From an uncultured Chloroflexota bacterium (GTDB taxonomy: Bacteria > Chloroflexota > Anaerolineae > Anaerolineales > Anaerolineaceae), in assembly GCA_902795255.1 (NCBI GenBank), contig CADBKS010000151.1, positions 1-7,400 of the forward strand: a stretch of DNA of 7,400 bases, written 5' to 3'. The number at the start of each line of letters is the position of its first letter. Position 1 is the stretch's first letter. The notes below the pieces were generated by a model. That model saw only the letters and a program-made list of their open reading frames with translations, was not told the origin of the DNA and ran no database searches. Positions 1 through 6,194 of this stretch are shown here, piece by piece. Both the position numbers and the translations under genes were made by a program.

Positions 1-1187
1 TCTGCCGGCTGCCGAACACTGTCCAGCGCCTGAGCAAGGTCATTTTTCAGCAGGTCCAGGTCTTCCAGCCCGGCATGGACACGGATCAGTGAGACCCGGT
101 CGTCCGGCACAGGTTCACCGTCTTTGAAAACCAGCATCGTCGGTTCAAACAGGCTCTCGTAGCCGCCCCAGCTCACCGCGAGCTTGAAGTATTTCACCCG
201 GTTGGCGACCGCTTTGACCTTTTCCGGGTCCCGGGTCTTCATCCGGAAGGAGAAGAGCCCGCTGCCGCCCCGCATCTGTTCCTTCGCCAGTTCATACTGC
301 GGGAAAGAGGGCAGGAAAGGATAATTGACATTTTCAATATCATCCCTCGCCTCAAGGAACTCTGCAAGTCCCAGCGCATTGCGGAAATGGACCGGCATCC
401 GCAGGTGCAGCGTCCGCAGGTTGCGCAGGATCAGCCAGGCCATAAAGGGATCCGGGACCGGGCCCATCGGCATAAACTCGGTGTTGAAAATGCGGGTGAT
501 ATCCTCTTTGCTCCCGCAGATCACCCCGCCGACCACATCGGAATTCCCGCCCAGGTATTTGGACGCGGAATGCACGACCAGATCGATCCCCATGTCCGCC
601 GGGTTCTGATAGAGCGGGGTCGCCCAGGTGTTGTCGATCACCGTTTTGATCCCGTGCTTTTTTGCGAGCTCCGCCACCTGACGCAGCGGCTGCAGCGTAA
701 AGGTAAACGTCGCGGGGCTTTCCAGATAGATCACCTTCGTATTCGGACGGATGGCCGCTTCAAACTCTTCCACGGTATTGCCCTCGACAAAAGTGACATC
801 CACGCCGAAACGCTTCAGATACGTGCGGAAAAGATACCCGGCCCAGCTGTACGCGCTGCGGATACAGACCGCGTGATCGCCCTGCTGCATGAAGGCCATG
901 ACCGCCTCGGAGATCGCTGCCACACCGGAACCGACCAGTTTCGCCCGTTCCGTGTGTTCCAGCGCCGCGATCTTTTCCTCACAGAGGTTCACCGTCGGGT
1001 TATTGCCGCGGGAATAGATGAAATGCTCCGCCTCATTGGAGAGCGCGTCATGAAAAGCATCATAGGAATCAAAGCAGAAAATCGAGTTCTGAAAAAGCGG
1101 CGGCGCCACGGCATTGACGGGCAGATGATGCTCACCCATATGGTGAAGGATCTCGGTGATATCCGGCTGCGGACGATTGGGTTCCAT
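1..1187 (-). CDS. Cys/Met-metabolism PLP-dependent enzyme, cystathionine beta-lyase-like (3' end cut by window edge)
   Basis: Cytosolic fold-type I PLP enzyme of the trans-sulfuration family (cystathionine beta-lyase, gamma-synthase, methionine gamma-lyase), acting on sulfur amino acids such as cystathionine. I translated 395 codons by hand. YSRGNNPT (residues 58-65) supplies the Tyr/Arg phosphate contacts, GSG (86-88) stacks at the cofactor, D185 in VIDNTW contacts the pyridine nitrogen, K210 in SASKYLGG is the Schiff-base lysine, and R369 in LIRVHAGLED binds the substrate carboxylate. DNTW and SWGGYES (339-345) resemble proteobacterial MetC-type beta-lyases more than gamma-synthases, which usually have SLGGxE; this is from memory. 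Only the stop and perhaps a few residues are missing, since the family is usually 380-400 residues. The ATG at 1187 is preceded by AGGAG (1200-1204) with a 12-base gap, rather long. A possible -10, TAAGAT (1224-1229), has no good -35. Family is certain; exact substrate is not. Confidence 0.93.
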   Translation of the reverse strand, partial: MEPNRPQPDITEILHHMGEHHLPVNAVAPPLFQNSIFCFDSYDAFHDALSNEAEHFIYSRGNNPTVNLCEEKIAALEHTERAKLVGSGVAAISEAVMAFMQQGDHAVCIRSAYSWAGYLFRTYLKRFGVDVTFVEGNTVEEFEAAIRPNTKVIYLESPATFTFTLQPLRQVAELAKKHGIKTVIDNTWATPLYQNPADMGIDLVVHSASKYLGGNSDVVGGVICGSKEDITRIFNTEFMPMGPVPDPFMAWLILRNLRTLHLRMPVHFRNALGLAEFLEARDDIENVNYPFLPSFPQYELAKEQMRGGSGLFSFRMKTRDPEKVKAVANRVKYFKLAVSWGGYESLFEPTMLVFKDGEPVPDDRVSLIRVHAGLEDLDLLKNDLAQALDSVRQPA

Positions 1188-1240
1188 TTTTGTGTTTTTC
1201 TCCTGATCAGTATATTTACAGATATCTTACTACGCTATTT

Positions 1241-1295
1241 TGCGATCAGCACTCACTTTGTTGTGTTCATGGCAATCGGAGGTGAGTGCTTCGCA
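1241..1295. repeat. Imperfect inverted repeat upstream of the PLP-enzyme gene
   Basis: TGCGA-tc-AGCACTCAC (1241-1256) is complementary to GTGAGTGCT-TCGCA (1282-1295). This gives a 14-bp stem with a two-base bulge and a 25-base loop. The right arm belongs to the conserved 38-base repeat and the left arm looks like an extra half copy of it in the opposite sense. Neither of the other two copies has such a partner immediately beside it. It lies just upstream of the likely promoter and could be an operator or simply repeat debris. Confidence 0.5.
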
Positions 1296-1343
1296 TGGCG
1301 CGGCCAAGTTGCCCGTGTGTTAGCATAAGCTGTTTGCCGCGCC
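1268..1343 (-). repeat. Intergenic repeat element, copy 1 (38-base core plus GC hairpin)
   Basis: The core at 1268-1305 matches 5956-5993 at 36 of 38 positions. It runs into an inverted repeat GGCGCGGC (1297-1304) / GCCGCGCC (1336-1343) enclosing a 31-base loop. Copy 2 has the same arms and the same loop length, with about 19 of 31 loop bases conserved. Similarity seems to continue weakly to the degenerate hairpin near 1383-1406 (CGGGG...TGAGcCTCACCCG). Strand is given as minus because that is the sense in which it reads toward the PLP-enzyme gene, whose start codon is 80 bases beyond the core. I cannot name the family. Confidence 0.75.
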
Positions 1344-1450
1344 TGACTTTATCAGCCTGAGACGACAGATTTATTTATGTACCCGGGGCTTAGTGAGCCT
1401 CACCCGTATATAACGGCGGATACCTTCCTCCATAATCGTGATAGTGCGTG

Positions 1451-1467
1451 TCCCGCGGGATGCGGGA
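1451..1467 (-). terminator. Weak hairpin after the ABC importer operon
   Basis: TCCCGC (1451-1456) and GCGGGA (1462-1467) form a 6-bp GC-rich stem with a 5-base loop, nine bases beyond the last permease stop codon. No T-run follows on the minus strand, so it is a poor intrinsic terminator and may only stabilise the 3' end. It is the only terminator-like structure directly after the operon. Confidence 0.3.
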
Positions 1468-1475
1468 GCTGCGTT

Positions 1476-2321
1476 TTATCCCTTCACACCGCCCTCGGTC
1501 AGCCCGGCGACGATATATTTCTGTCCGATGCCGAAAACGATCATTGTCGGCAGCAGGGAAACAACGATCCCCGCGCTCATCAGGTCCCAGCTGACCCCGG
1601 CCTTGGAAATAAAGGAATTCAGCGCCACCGGGACGGTGTATTTCGCGGCCTTATTGATCATCATGACCGCGATGAAAAGCTCATTCCAGATGTTCACGAA
1701 AGCGAAACAGAAGATCGCGGCGATCCCGGGCAGGGTGAGCGGCAGCACGACATGGATGATCGACTGGGCCAGATTGCAGCCGTCGATCTTTGCCGCTTCC
1801 TCCAGATCCACCGGGATCCGGTCAAAGAAACTGCGGGACATGATCGTGCTGAAAGCGATCACGGTCGCGACATAGATCACCGCCAGGATCGGCAGATTGT
1901 CCACCAGTTTCAGTTTGGAAAAGAACATGAACAGCGGCAGCATGATCATGAACGAAGGGATCGTCTGCGTGAAATAAAGGAGCAGCTCCAGGATCCCCTT
2001 GACCTTTCTGTGGCGGAAACGGGAAAGGGCAAATCCGCCCATGACAGAAAGGACCATAGCCACGACCGAAGATGTCAGCGTCACGAACAGGGAGTTCTTA
2101 AAATACTGTCCGAAATTGCTGTAGGTGAAAAGCCGCTGATAGGCAGCTACCGTCGGCTCCTTTGGCCAGTAGACCAGCGGGATGGCATAAAGCTCCGTTC
2201 CGCTCTTGATGGAGGTCACAAAGATCCAGAACAGCGGAAGCGTCGCCGAAAGGAAGAAACTGATCAGAATGATCACACGGACCAGCTTCCCGAGAATTCT
2301 GCCGAATTTACGTCTGCTCAT
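1476..2321 (-). CDS. CUT1-type carbohydrate ABC transporter permease, MalG-like
   Basis: Inner permease subunit of a sugar-type ABC importer, 281 residues, the usual MalG/UgpE length. About six membrane helices are visible, from the first near residues 13-36 to the last near 250-268. The EAA loop that contacts the ATPase is at E175-A-A...D180-G181 with the downstream LP at 193-194. The C-terminus VAGLTEGGVKG is typical of this half. Two starts are possible: GTG at 2324, giving a 4-base overlap with the upstream permease, and ATG at 2321, sharing one base with its TGA. I chose the ATG because GGGGAGG (2329-2335) is 7 bases from it but only 4 from the GTG. Either way translation is coupled to the upstream gene. 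It is the last gene of the operon; no ATPase gene follows. The substrate cannot be read from the sequence. Confidence 0.95.
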   Translation of the reverse strand: MSRRKFGRILGKLVRVIILISFFLSATLPLFWIFVTSIKSGTELYAIPLVYWPKEPTVAAYQRLFTYSNFGQYFKNSLFVTLTSSVVAMVLSVMGGFALSRFRHRKVKGILELLLYFTQTIPSFMIMLPLFMFFSKLKLVDNLPILAVIYVATVIAFSTIMSRSFFDRIPVDLEEAAKIDGCNLAQSIIHVVLPLTLPGIAAIFCFAFVNIWNELFIAVMMINKAAKYTVPVALNSFISKAGVSWDLMSAGIVVSLLPTMIVFGIGQKYIVAGLTEGGVKG

Positions 2322-3202
2322 CACATATCCTCCCCTTTGGCTTTCGTCACTCTCAGATACAGGACCGCGTACGTCAGCAGCAGGACCATAATGATCACAC
2401 CGTAGGCCGACCCCTGACCGTAATCGAACTCCTTGTAGACCTTATTGATCATCATCGTCCCGAGAATGTGCGTGCTGTTCACCGGCCCGCCGTTCGTCAT
2501 CGCGTAGATCAGATCCGGGAAGTTGACGATCCACATGGACCGCAGCAGCACCGTGCTGATGATCGTCGGTTTGATATACGGGATCGTGATGTTGAAGAGC
2601 TGCTGGACCCCGTTCGCTCCGTCCAACTTCGCGGCCTCGTACAGGTCATTTGGGACCGACTGCAGCGCGGCCAGGAGCATGATCCCGAAATACGGCACCC
2701 CATACCAGACGTTTGAGATGACCACGCTGTACATGGCGATCTTCGGATTGGAAAGCCAGCCAATATTTTCATGAATGATGCCCAGCTTCATCAGCAGGTC
2801 ATTGATCACCCCGAACTGCCCGTTGAACAGCCAGGACCAGATCAGCCCGATCGCGAACCCGCACAGGGCCCAGGGGTAAAAAACAAACCCGCAGTAAAGG
2901 CTGCGTCCGCGGAACGGTTTCCGGAGCATCATCGCCAGCAGAAAGCCCAGCAGGAACTGCAGGACCAGAGAAAGCACCGTCCACTTCAGTGTGTTGAACA
3001 AGATCAGGCCGATACTGACATTTTTATTATTGATAATAGACCTGAAATTTTCCAGCCCGATGAAGTGGATATCTTTCAGATTGAAGAGGCTGTAGTTTTG
3101 AAAAGCCATCACGCCGCCCTGAAAAAGCGGGTAAAAGATAAAAAAGCAGATAAAGGCAAGCGCGGGCAGTATCATCAGAAGATACCATTTGTCTGTTTTC
3201 AT
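2321..3202 (-). CDS. CUT1-type carbohydrate ABC transporter permease, MalF/UgpA-like
   Basis: Second permease half of the importer, 293 residues, normal for the short MalF/UgpA/LacF type. Hydrophobic segments lie near residues 8-28, 69-93, 105-125, 156-178, 213-232 and 265-284. The EAA loop is E189-A-A-K-L-D194-G195, followed by ITIP (205-208). The segment FPDLIYAMTNGGP (228-240) followed by ST is the usual signature before the last periplasmic-side loop of this family. The ATG at 3202 has GGAAGGGAG (3207-3215) as ribosome site. It is separated from the binding-protein gene by 84 bases holding a strong hairpin, and overlaps the next permease at the TGATG junction. It should pair with the downstream MalG-like protein and with a shared ATPase encoded outside the window. 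Confidence 0.95.
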   Translation of the reverse strand: MKTDKWYLLMILPALAFICFFIFYPLFQGGVMAFQNYSLFNLKDIHFIGLENFRSIINNKNVSIGLILFNTLKWTVLSLVLQFLLGFLLAMMLRKPFRGRSLYCGFVFYPWALCGFAIGLIWSWLFNGQFGVINDLLMKLGIIHENIGWLSNPKIAMYSVVISNVWYGVPYFGIMLLAALQSVPNDLYEAAKLDGANGVQQLFNITIPYIKPTIISTVLLRSMWIVNFPDLIYAMTNGGPVNSTHILGTMMINKVYKEFDYGQGSAYGVIIMVLLLTYAVLYLRVTKAKGEDM

Positions 3203-3233
3203 ATGGCTCCCTTCCGTCGGTCAGCTTATAAAA

Positions 3234-3263
3234 ACGGGGGCTGCGGCTTTTCCGCAGCCCCGT
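3234..3263 (-). terminator. Strong hairpin between binding-protein and permease genes (partial terminator)
   Basis: ACGGGGGCTGCGG (3234-3246) pairs with CCGCAGCCCCGT (3252-3263) as a 12-bp GC-rich stem with one bulged G and a 5-base loop. On the minus strand the stem is followed by a short T-run (TTTTAT). It sits 23 bases after the binding-protein stop and 31 bases before the permease start. Such structures in sugar-importer operons commonly stop or stabilise most transcripts, giving more binding protein than permease; that role here is inferred. Confidence 0.75.
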
Positions 3264-3286
3264 CTTTTCGGTTTTAAGCGTTCGGT

Positions 3287-4549
3287 TTAGTAACCCCAGA
3301 AATCCTTGCAGGTCTGGATCATTTCTTCGGCAGTCGTCTGACCAAGCAGATAGCTCTGGATCGCGGCGAGATGCACGGTGGAAGCATATTCCGTGAAGCG
3401 GGGATCTTCCAGCGGGAACTTGGTGAAGACAGTGTGTTCATCAGCCATTTCTTCTGCCCAGGCCTTATAGACCGGGAGTTCGAACATTTCGGAAGCTTCG
3501 TAAGCGCCCTTGTTCACCGGCAGCGCGCCGTAGAATTCGCAGATGGAAGCGTTGACTTCAGCCGAGATCATGTATTTGATGAACTCGAAAGCTTCAGCCG
3601 GATGTTCGGAGTTGGCTGCAACAGCCAGGCCGGCGTAACCGTAATCCAGATAGCGGGTGCCGGAAGCACCGAGCGGCATCGGGATGGCGGTGTACTGATC
3701 CGGGGAAAGGGAACCGGCAACGGAACCGACCGCGTCCGGATCCTGGACAAGGAACGGGGTAACGCCGGAGACGAAGCCGTTGATCTGGTCATTGTAGCCC
3801 CAGTTCACGGAGTCCGGAGGGCAGGCTTCGGTGTAGAGTTCATAATAATCCTTCATCGCCTTGCGGCCGCCTTCTGTATCCATAAAGAACGTACCGTCCT
3901 CGGTCAGATAGAAGTTGTCCAGGCGGAGGTCCGAAACTTCAGTCGCCCACATGATATCGGTGGTCTTGCACGGGGAGCCGATGCCGCGCAGAGCGAAGGC
4001 ATACTGGCCCTTGGCGGGATCGGTGATCTGTTTGCAGACAGCCAGAAATTCATCGGTGGTCTTCGGCATTTCGGTCACGCCGAGTTTTTCAAGGATGTCC
4101 GTGCGGACCATCAGCGCTTTGACGTAGAGGTACTGGGGGATGAAGAAAGTCGCGTCACCCATGGAAGCACCGGCCAGCAGCGCGGCGTCAACGAGTTCAT
4201 CCTTACCGTCCCAGCCGGCGACCAGTTCGTCCAGCCCGTAGAGGAAACCGTTGTTGATCCAGGCACCCACGGAGTTGTCGCGGATCTCAACGATATCCAC
4301 TTCCTGGCCGGCAGCCAGCATGGAAGCGACCTTAGTCTCCGCGGAATCATACGGAGGTGAAACAAGTTCTACATGGATATCCGGATGTTCGGCTTCGAAT
4401 GCTTCAATGGCATTCTGAAGAACAAGCGTTCGTTCCGGAGAGGTCATCGTTTCGGCAAAAGTCAGTGTGACTTTGTCGTCAGCCAGTACGCCGGTTGCAG
4501 CGCCCAGAAGAAGGGCAAAGGCAAGGCACAATGCAATGATTTTTTTCAT
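3287..4549 (-). CDS. Extracellular sugar-type solute-binding protein of ABC importer
   Basis: Binding protein of the importer (SBP family 1, MalE-like), 420 residues, the normal length. MKKIIALCLAFALLLG starts a signal peptide with a likely signal peptidase I cut after VLA (residue 23). C8 is not in a lipobox, because Leu precedes it and it sits too early, so the protein appears not to be lipid-anchored. The mature part shows the family pattern: an ETMTSPER start, AFEAEHPDIHVELV (49-63), VASMLAAGQEVDIVEI (74-89), FFIPQYLYVKALMVRTDIL (135-153) and a C-terminal FIKYMISAEV (323-332). The frame stays open upstream to an ATG at 4669, but that stretch contains the promoter. The ATG at 4549 has AGGAGG (4555-4560) five bases away and begins the signal peptide, so it is the start. 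It is the first gene of the operon; the ligand is unknown. Confidence 0.95.
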   Translation of the reverse strand: MKKIIALCLAFALLLGAATGVLADDKVTLTFAETMTSPERTLVLQNAIEAFEAEHPDIHVELVSPPYDSAETKVASMLAAGQEVDIVEIRDNSVGAWINNGFLYGLDELVAGWDGKDELVDAALLAGASMGDATFFIPQYLYVKALMVRTDILEKLGVTEMPKTTDEFLAVCKQITDPAKGQYAFALRGIGSPCKTTDIMWATEVSDLRLDNFYLTEDGTFFMDTEGGRKAMKDYYELYTEACPPDSVNWGYNDQINGFVSGVTPFLVQDPDAVGSVAGSLSPDQYTAIPMPLGASGTRYLDYGYAGLAVAANSEHPAEAFEFIKYMISAEVNASICEFYGALPVNKGAYEASEMFELPVYKAWAEEMADEHTVFTKFPLEDPRFTEYASTVHLAAIQSYLLGQTTAEEMIQTCKDFWGY

Positions 4550-4570
4550 ATTTACCTCCTGATTGTTTTG

Positions 4571-4583
4571 GACAAGGGTTGTC
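4571..4583. promoter_or_regulatory. Candidate operator, inverted repeat GACAA-ggg-TTGTC
   Basis: A perfect 5-3-5 inverted repeat lies just downstream of the -10 box (4593-4598), roughly at +3 to +15 of the importer transcript. That is a position where a repressor would block transcription. It does not fit the LacI/GalR or CcpA cre consensus and could be chance. Confidence 0.3.
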
Positions 4584-4592
4584 TGTTTTTTC

Positions 4593-4621
4593 ATTGTAGC
4601 ACGCAGAAAAAACTGTGTCAA
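4593..4621 (-). promoter_or_regulatory. Sigma-A promoter of the ABC importer operon
   Basis: On the minus strand, TTGACA (4616-4621) and TACAAT (4593-4598) are separated by exactly 17 bases. This matches the consensus except for one -10 base. The start codon at 4549 is 43 bases beyond the -10, leaving a 5' leader of about 35-37 bases with a full AGGAGG site. This is the strongest promoter in the window. Confidence 0.88.
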
Positions 4622-4671
4622 TAGGCGAAAAATCATATAGAATTGCTGACGGCTGCCCGGTTTAAACACAT

Positions 4672-4695
4672 AGAGGCCGCCTTCCGGCAGCCTCT
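4672..4695 (-). terminator. Terminator-like hairpin after zinc-ribbon gene
   Basis: AGAGGC-c-GCC (4672-4681) and GGC-a-GCCTCT (4686-4695) form a stem of nine pairs with one mismatch and a 4-base loop, 23 bases beyond the stop of the zinc-ribbon gene. On the minus strand it is followed by ATGTGTTTAAAC, a weak T-run. A 12-base palindrome, TTCAGCGCTGAA (4705-4716), lies between it and the stop codon. The pair probably ends that transcript before the importer promoter. Confidence 0.6.
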
Positions 4696-4718
4696 GCAGA
4701 TCTGTTCAGCGCTGAAAA

Positions 4719-5111
4719 TCAGTTGAACATACCCAGGGCATTGGCAATGACCCAGAATACGATCATTGCGGCAAACATAACGAGGATGATCTTCCAGGAA
4801 TTTTTAAGAAACTCCTTCGACTCCTCGTCCCGGACCTTCTTTTCTTCCTTACGCTCCTCCCGTGATTTATCCATCTGCCGTTCAACAAAGCCGATCACGG
4901 AGTCAACACTGCCTTTCATATCGACCTTCACGGTATCCACATGATCGATATGCGCGTTCTGGATGTTGTAATTCTGGATCGCCTTATCGACAATAAACGG
5001 TGTACCGCAGTATTCACAGACGGCCGCTTCCTGCGTCGGATCCACTTCCAGTTTGCCGCCGCATTTCGGGCAGGCGGCCGGAACAAGTTTCACTGTTTGT
5101 TCTGTGCTCAT
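4719..5111 (-). CDS. Small zinc-ribbon protein with one C-terminal membrane helix
   Basis: A 130-residue protein. C14-P-K-C17 and C32-E-Y-C35 with GG and GTPF after the pairs form a rubredoxin-like zinc ribbon; CPKCGGKL and CEYCGTPFIV are typical. Then comes a middle part (44-77) without a recognisable motif, a highly charged Lys/Glu/Arg stretch (78-103) that could form a helix or coiled coil, and a hydrophobic segment (107-128) near the C-terminus, so the ribbon is probably cytoplasmic and tail-anchored. I recognise the architecture as common in clostridial genomes but know no established function. The ATG at 5111 has only a weak site (GAGTG). The 174 bases upstream carry a TATAAT on the minus strand within the self-complementary ATTATAAT near 5217-5224, but no -35 to support it. 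Confidence 0.85.
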   Translation of the reverse strand: MSTEQTVKLVPAACPKCGGKLEVDPTQEAAVCEYCGTPFIVDKAIQNYNIQNAHIDHVDTVKVDMKGSVDSVIGFVERQMDKSREERKEEKKVRDEESKEFLKNSWKIILVMFAAMIVFWVIANALGMFN

Positions 5112-5285
5112 TTTCCACTCACTCTTATTTGAATTGTTATCCGGAATGCACCTCTGCGTTCGGCACCCGGATCACAGACTTTCTCATAAAGCAAAGGACT
5201 TTATGGAACCGCTGTTTATTATAATTCGAAATCCGGACACTGCGGGAGATCTGCCGCGGTCCGTATTATTCACACAACAGCGGGA

Positions 5286-5861
5286 TCAGCCGACTGCCAG
5301 CCGGGATGCCGAGGAATCCCAGAAATCGACCGTGACGAAATGGTCACCGGAAGTGTTGAAATCCGGCAGGTCAAAGCGCTGTACCGTCGTCCGTGTATAG
5401 AAGATCAGGGAATGCATCGACTGGTAAAACTGATCATTCTCCGTATGCCACGGGAAGGCCTCCGGATACCAGAATTTCTCCAGGATCTCCTGCAGATCCG
5501 CCGGTTCCTTTACACCGAGCGTAAACACCGCCTCCTGAAGGCCGGTCATTCCGGCATGATCGCCCGTAAAATAGAAATTGATGATCACGTCCCTGGCGTA
5601 AGCGTTGTTGACGGAGGAGCAGATGAGATCATCAAACATTTCCTCTCCCGTATTCGAATACAGCTCACAGGTAAAATCCGGATAGTTCTTCATATATTCC
5701 CGGATCTCCACGGTATTGGCGGGCCAGAAGGTCTGAAGGTCATAGACCATCCCTGCCGCGCTGTAAAGGGACGGGTTCTTCATATCCTCATCCGCAGCGG
5801 CAGGGACCGCGGCCGCACACAGCAGGCAGAACACCAATAAAAACAGGATGCTGCGATTCAT
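5286..5861 (-). CDS. Secreted protein of unknown function
   Basis: A 191-residue protein I do not recognise. Residues 1-24 (MNRSILFLLVFCLLCAAAVP then AAAD) form a clear signal peptide with a likely cut after AAA (21-23). Neither C12 nor C15 is in a lipobox, so it should be secreted or held by other means. The mature part of about 167 residues is acidic and aromatic-rich, has only two cysteines (C65, C81) that could pair, and has no membrane segment. Its end alternates hydrophobic residues (FVTVDFW, 175-181), suggesting a beta strand. The frame is open upstream to 5963, but the ATG at 5861 is chosen because GGAGG (5866-5870) precedes it, the signal peptide begins there and the -10 box at 5917-5922 would otherwise lie inside the gene. 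It has its own promoter and a repeat copy upstream. No clear terminator follows. Confidence 0.82.
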   Translation of the reverse strand: MNRSILFLLVFCLLCAAAVPAAADEDMKNPSLYSAAGMVYDLQTFWPANTVEIREYMKNYPDFTCELYSNTGEEMFDDLICSSVNNAYARDVIINFYFTGDHAGMTGLQEAVFTLGVKEPADLQEILEKFWYPEAFPWHTENDQFYQSMHSLIFYTRTTVQRFDLPDFNTSGDHFVTVDFWDSSASRLAVG

Positions 5862-5916
5862 TTTTCCTCCACTTCTCATAAACGAACAGACCGAACCGAT
5901 TTTATTTCGTGATTCG

Positions 5917-5927
5917 ATTATAACATA
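5917..5927 (-). promoter_or_regulatory. Extended -10 promoter of secreted-protein gene
   Basis: The minus strand reads TATGTTATAAT, a consensus TATAAT (5917-5922) preceded by TGn (5923-5925), with no recognisable -35, as extended -10 promoters allow. It is 55 bases before the start codon. The same 11 bases occur in front of the divergent nucleoside hydrolase gene. Confidence 0.7.
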
Positions 5928-5955
5928 CGGAAACAGCAGCCCTCTTTGCATTGCA

Positions 5956-6031
5956 CATGGCAATCAGAAGTGAGTGCTTCGCATGGCGCGGCCCGGATGC
6001 TTGTATGTTTGCAAAAGTGTCTTGCCGCGCC
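5956..6031 (-). repeat. Intergenic repeat element, copy 2 (38-base core plus GC hairpin)
   Basis: The core at 5956-5993 differs from copy 1 at two positions. The inverted repeat GGCGCGGC (5985-5992) / GCCGCGCC (6024-6031) encloses a loop of 31 bases, the same length as in copy 1. About 62 of 76 positions match overall without a gap. It reads toward the secreted-protein gene: the core ends 33 bases before the -10 box and 94 bases before the start codon. A second hairpin follows at 6047-6083. Confidence 0.8.
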
Positions 6032-6046
6032 TGTTTAATATAGCCA

Positions 6047-6083
6047 GGGCCGATCGGGCTGAGCTTCGCTCACCCGTCGGCCC
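6047..6083. repeat. Strong imperfect hairpin next to repeat copy 2
   Basis: GGGCCGA-t-CGGG-c-TGAGC (6047-6064) pairs with GCTCA-CCCG-TCGGCCC (6068-6083): 16 base pairs with two one-base bulges and a TTC loop. No T-run follows on either strand, so it is not a typical terminator. A degenerate counterpart at about 1383-1406 sits at the corresponding side of copy 1, so it may be part of the repeat element. Confidence 0.65.
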
Positions 6084-6171
6084 CGACACCCCAATTATCA
6101 TATCAGGGGCGAGAGTTTTTTCAGCATAGCAATTATGAAGACTTATTAGCTTATTCGAATACATTTTAGCT

Positions 6172-6194
6172 AAAAACCTGCGGGTCCCCCCGCA
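6172..6194 (-). terminator. Intrinsic terminator on the minus strand without an assigned gene
   Basis: TGCGGG (6179-6184) and CCCGCA (6189-6194) form a 6-bp GC-rich stem with a 4-base loop. On the minus strand GG and TTTTT (6172-6176) follow directly. It points left, between the divergent promoters, and no recognisable gene lies to its right on that strand. It either ends an unannotated short RNA or blocks antisense reading into the secreted-protein promoter. Confidence 0.55.

Noticed and set aside
387..1328. Long plus-strand open frame opposite the PLP enzyme
   Set aside because: It is antisense to an unmistakable enzyme, its translation is rich in Arg/His/Gln with no family features, and it simply runs into the repeat.
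1377..2405. Long plus-strand frame opposite the MalG-like permease
   Set aside because: Low-complexity charged translation, a shadow of a well-defined membrane protein gene.
3371..4360. 329-codon plus-strand frame opposite the binding-protein gene
   Set aside because: Antisense to a full-length recognised gene, with no ribosome site or family motif.
4550..4669. Upstream 40-codon extension of the binding-protein gene
   Set aside because: It contains the -35 and -10 boxes and the ribosome site; the signal peptide begins at 4549.
5132..5142. Resemblance to half of the lac operator (GGATAACAATT on the minus strand)
   Set aside because: Only one half is present, there is no symmetrical partner and no LacI-like gene; probably chance.
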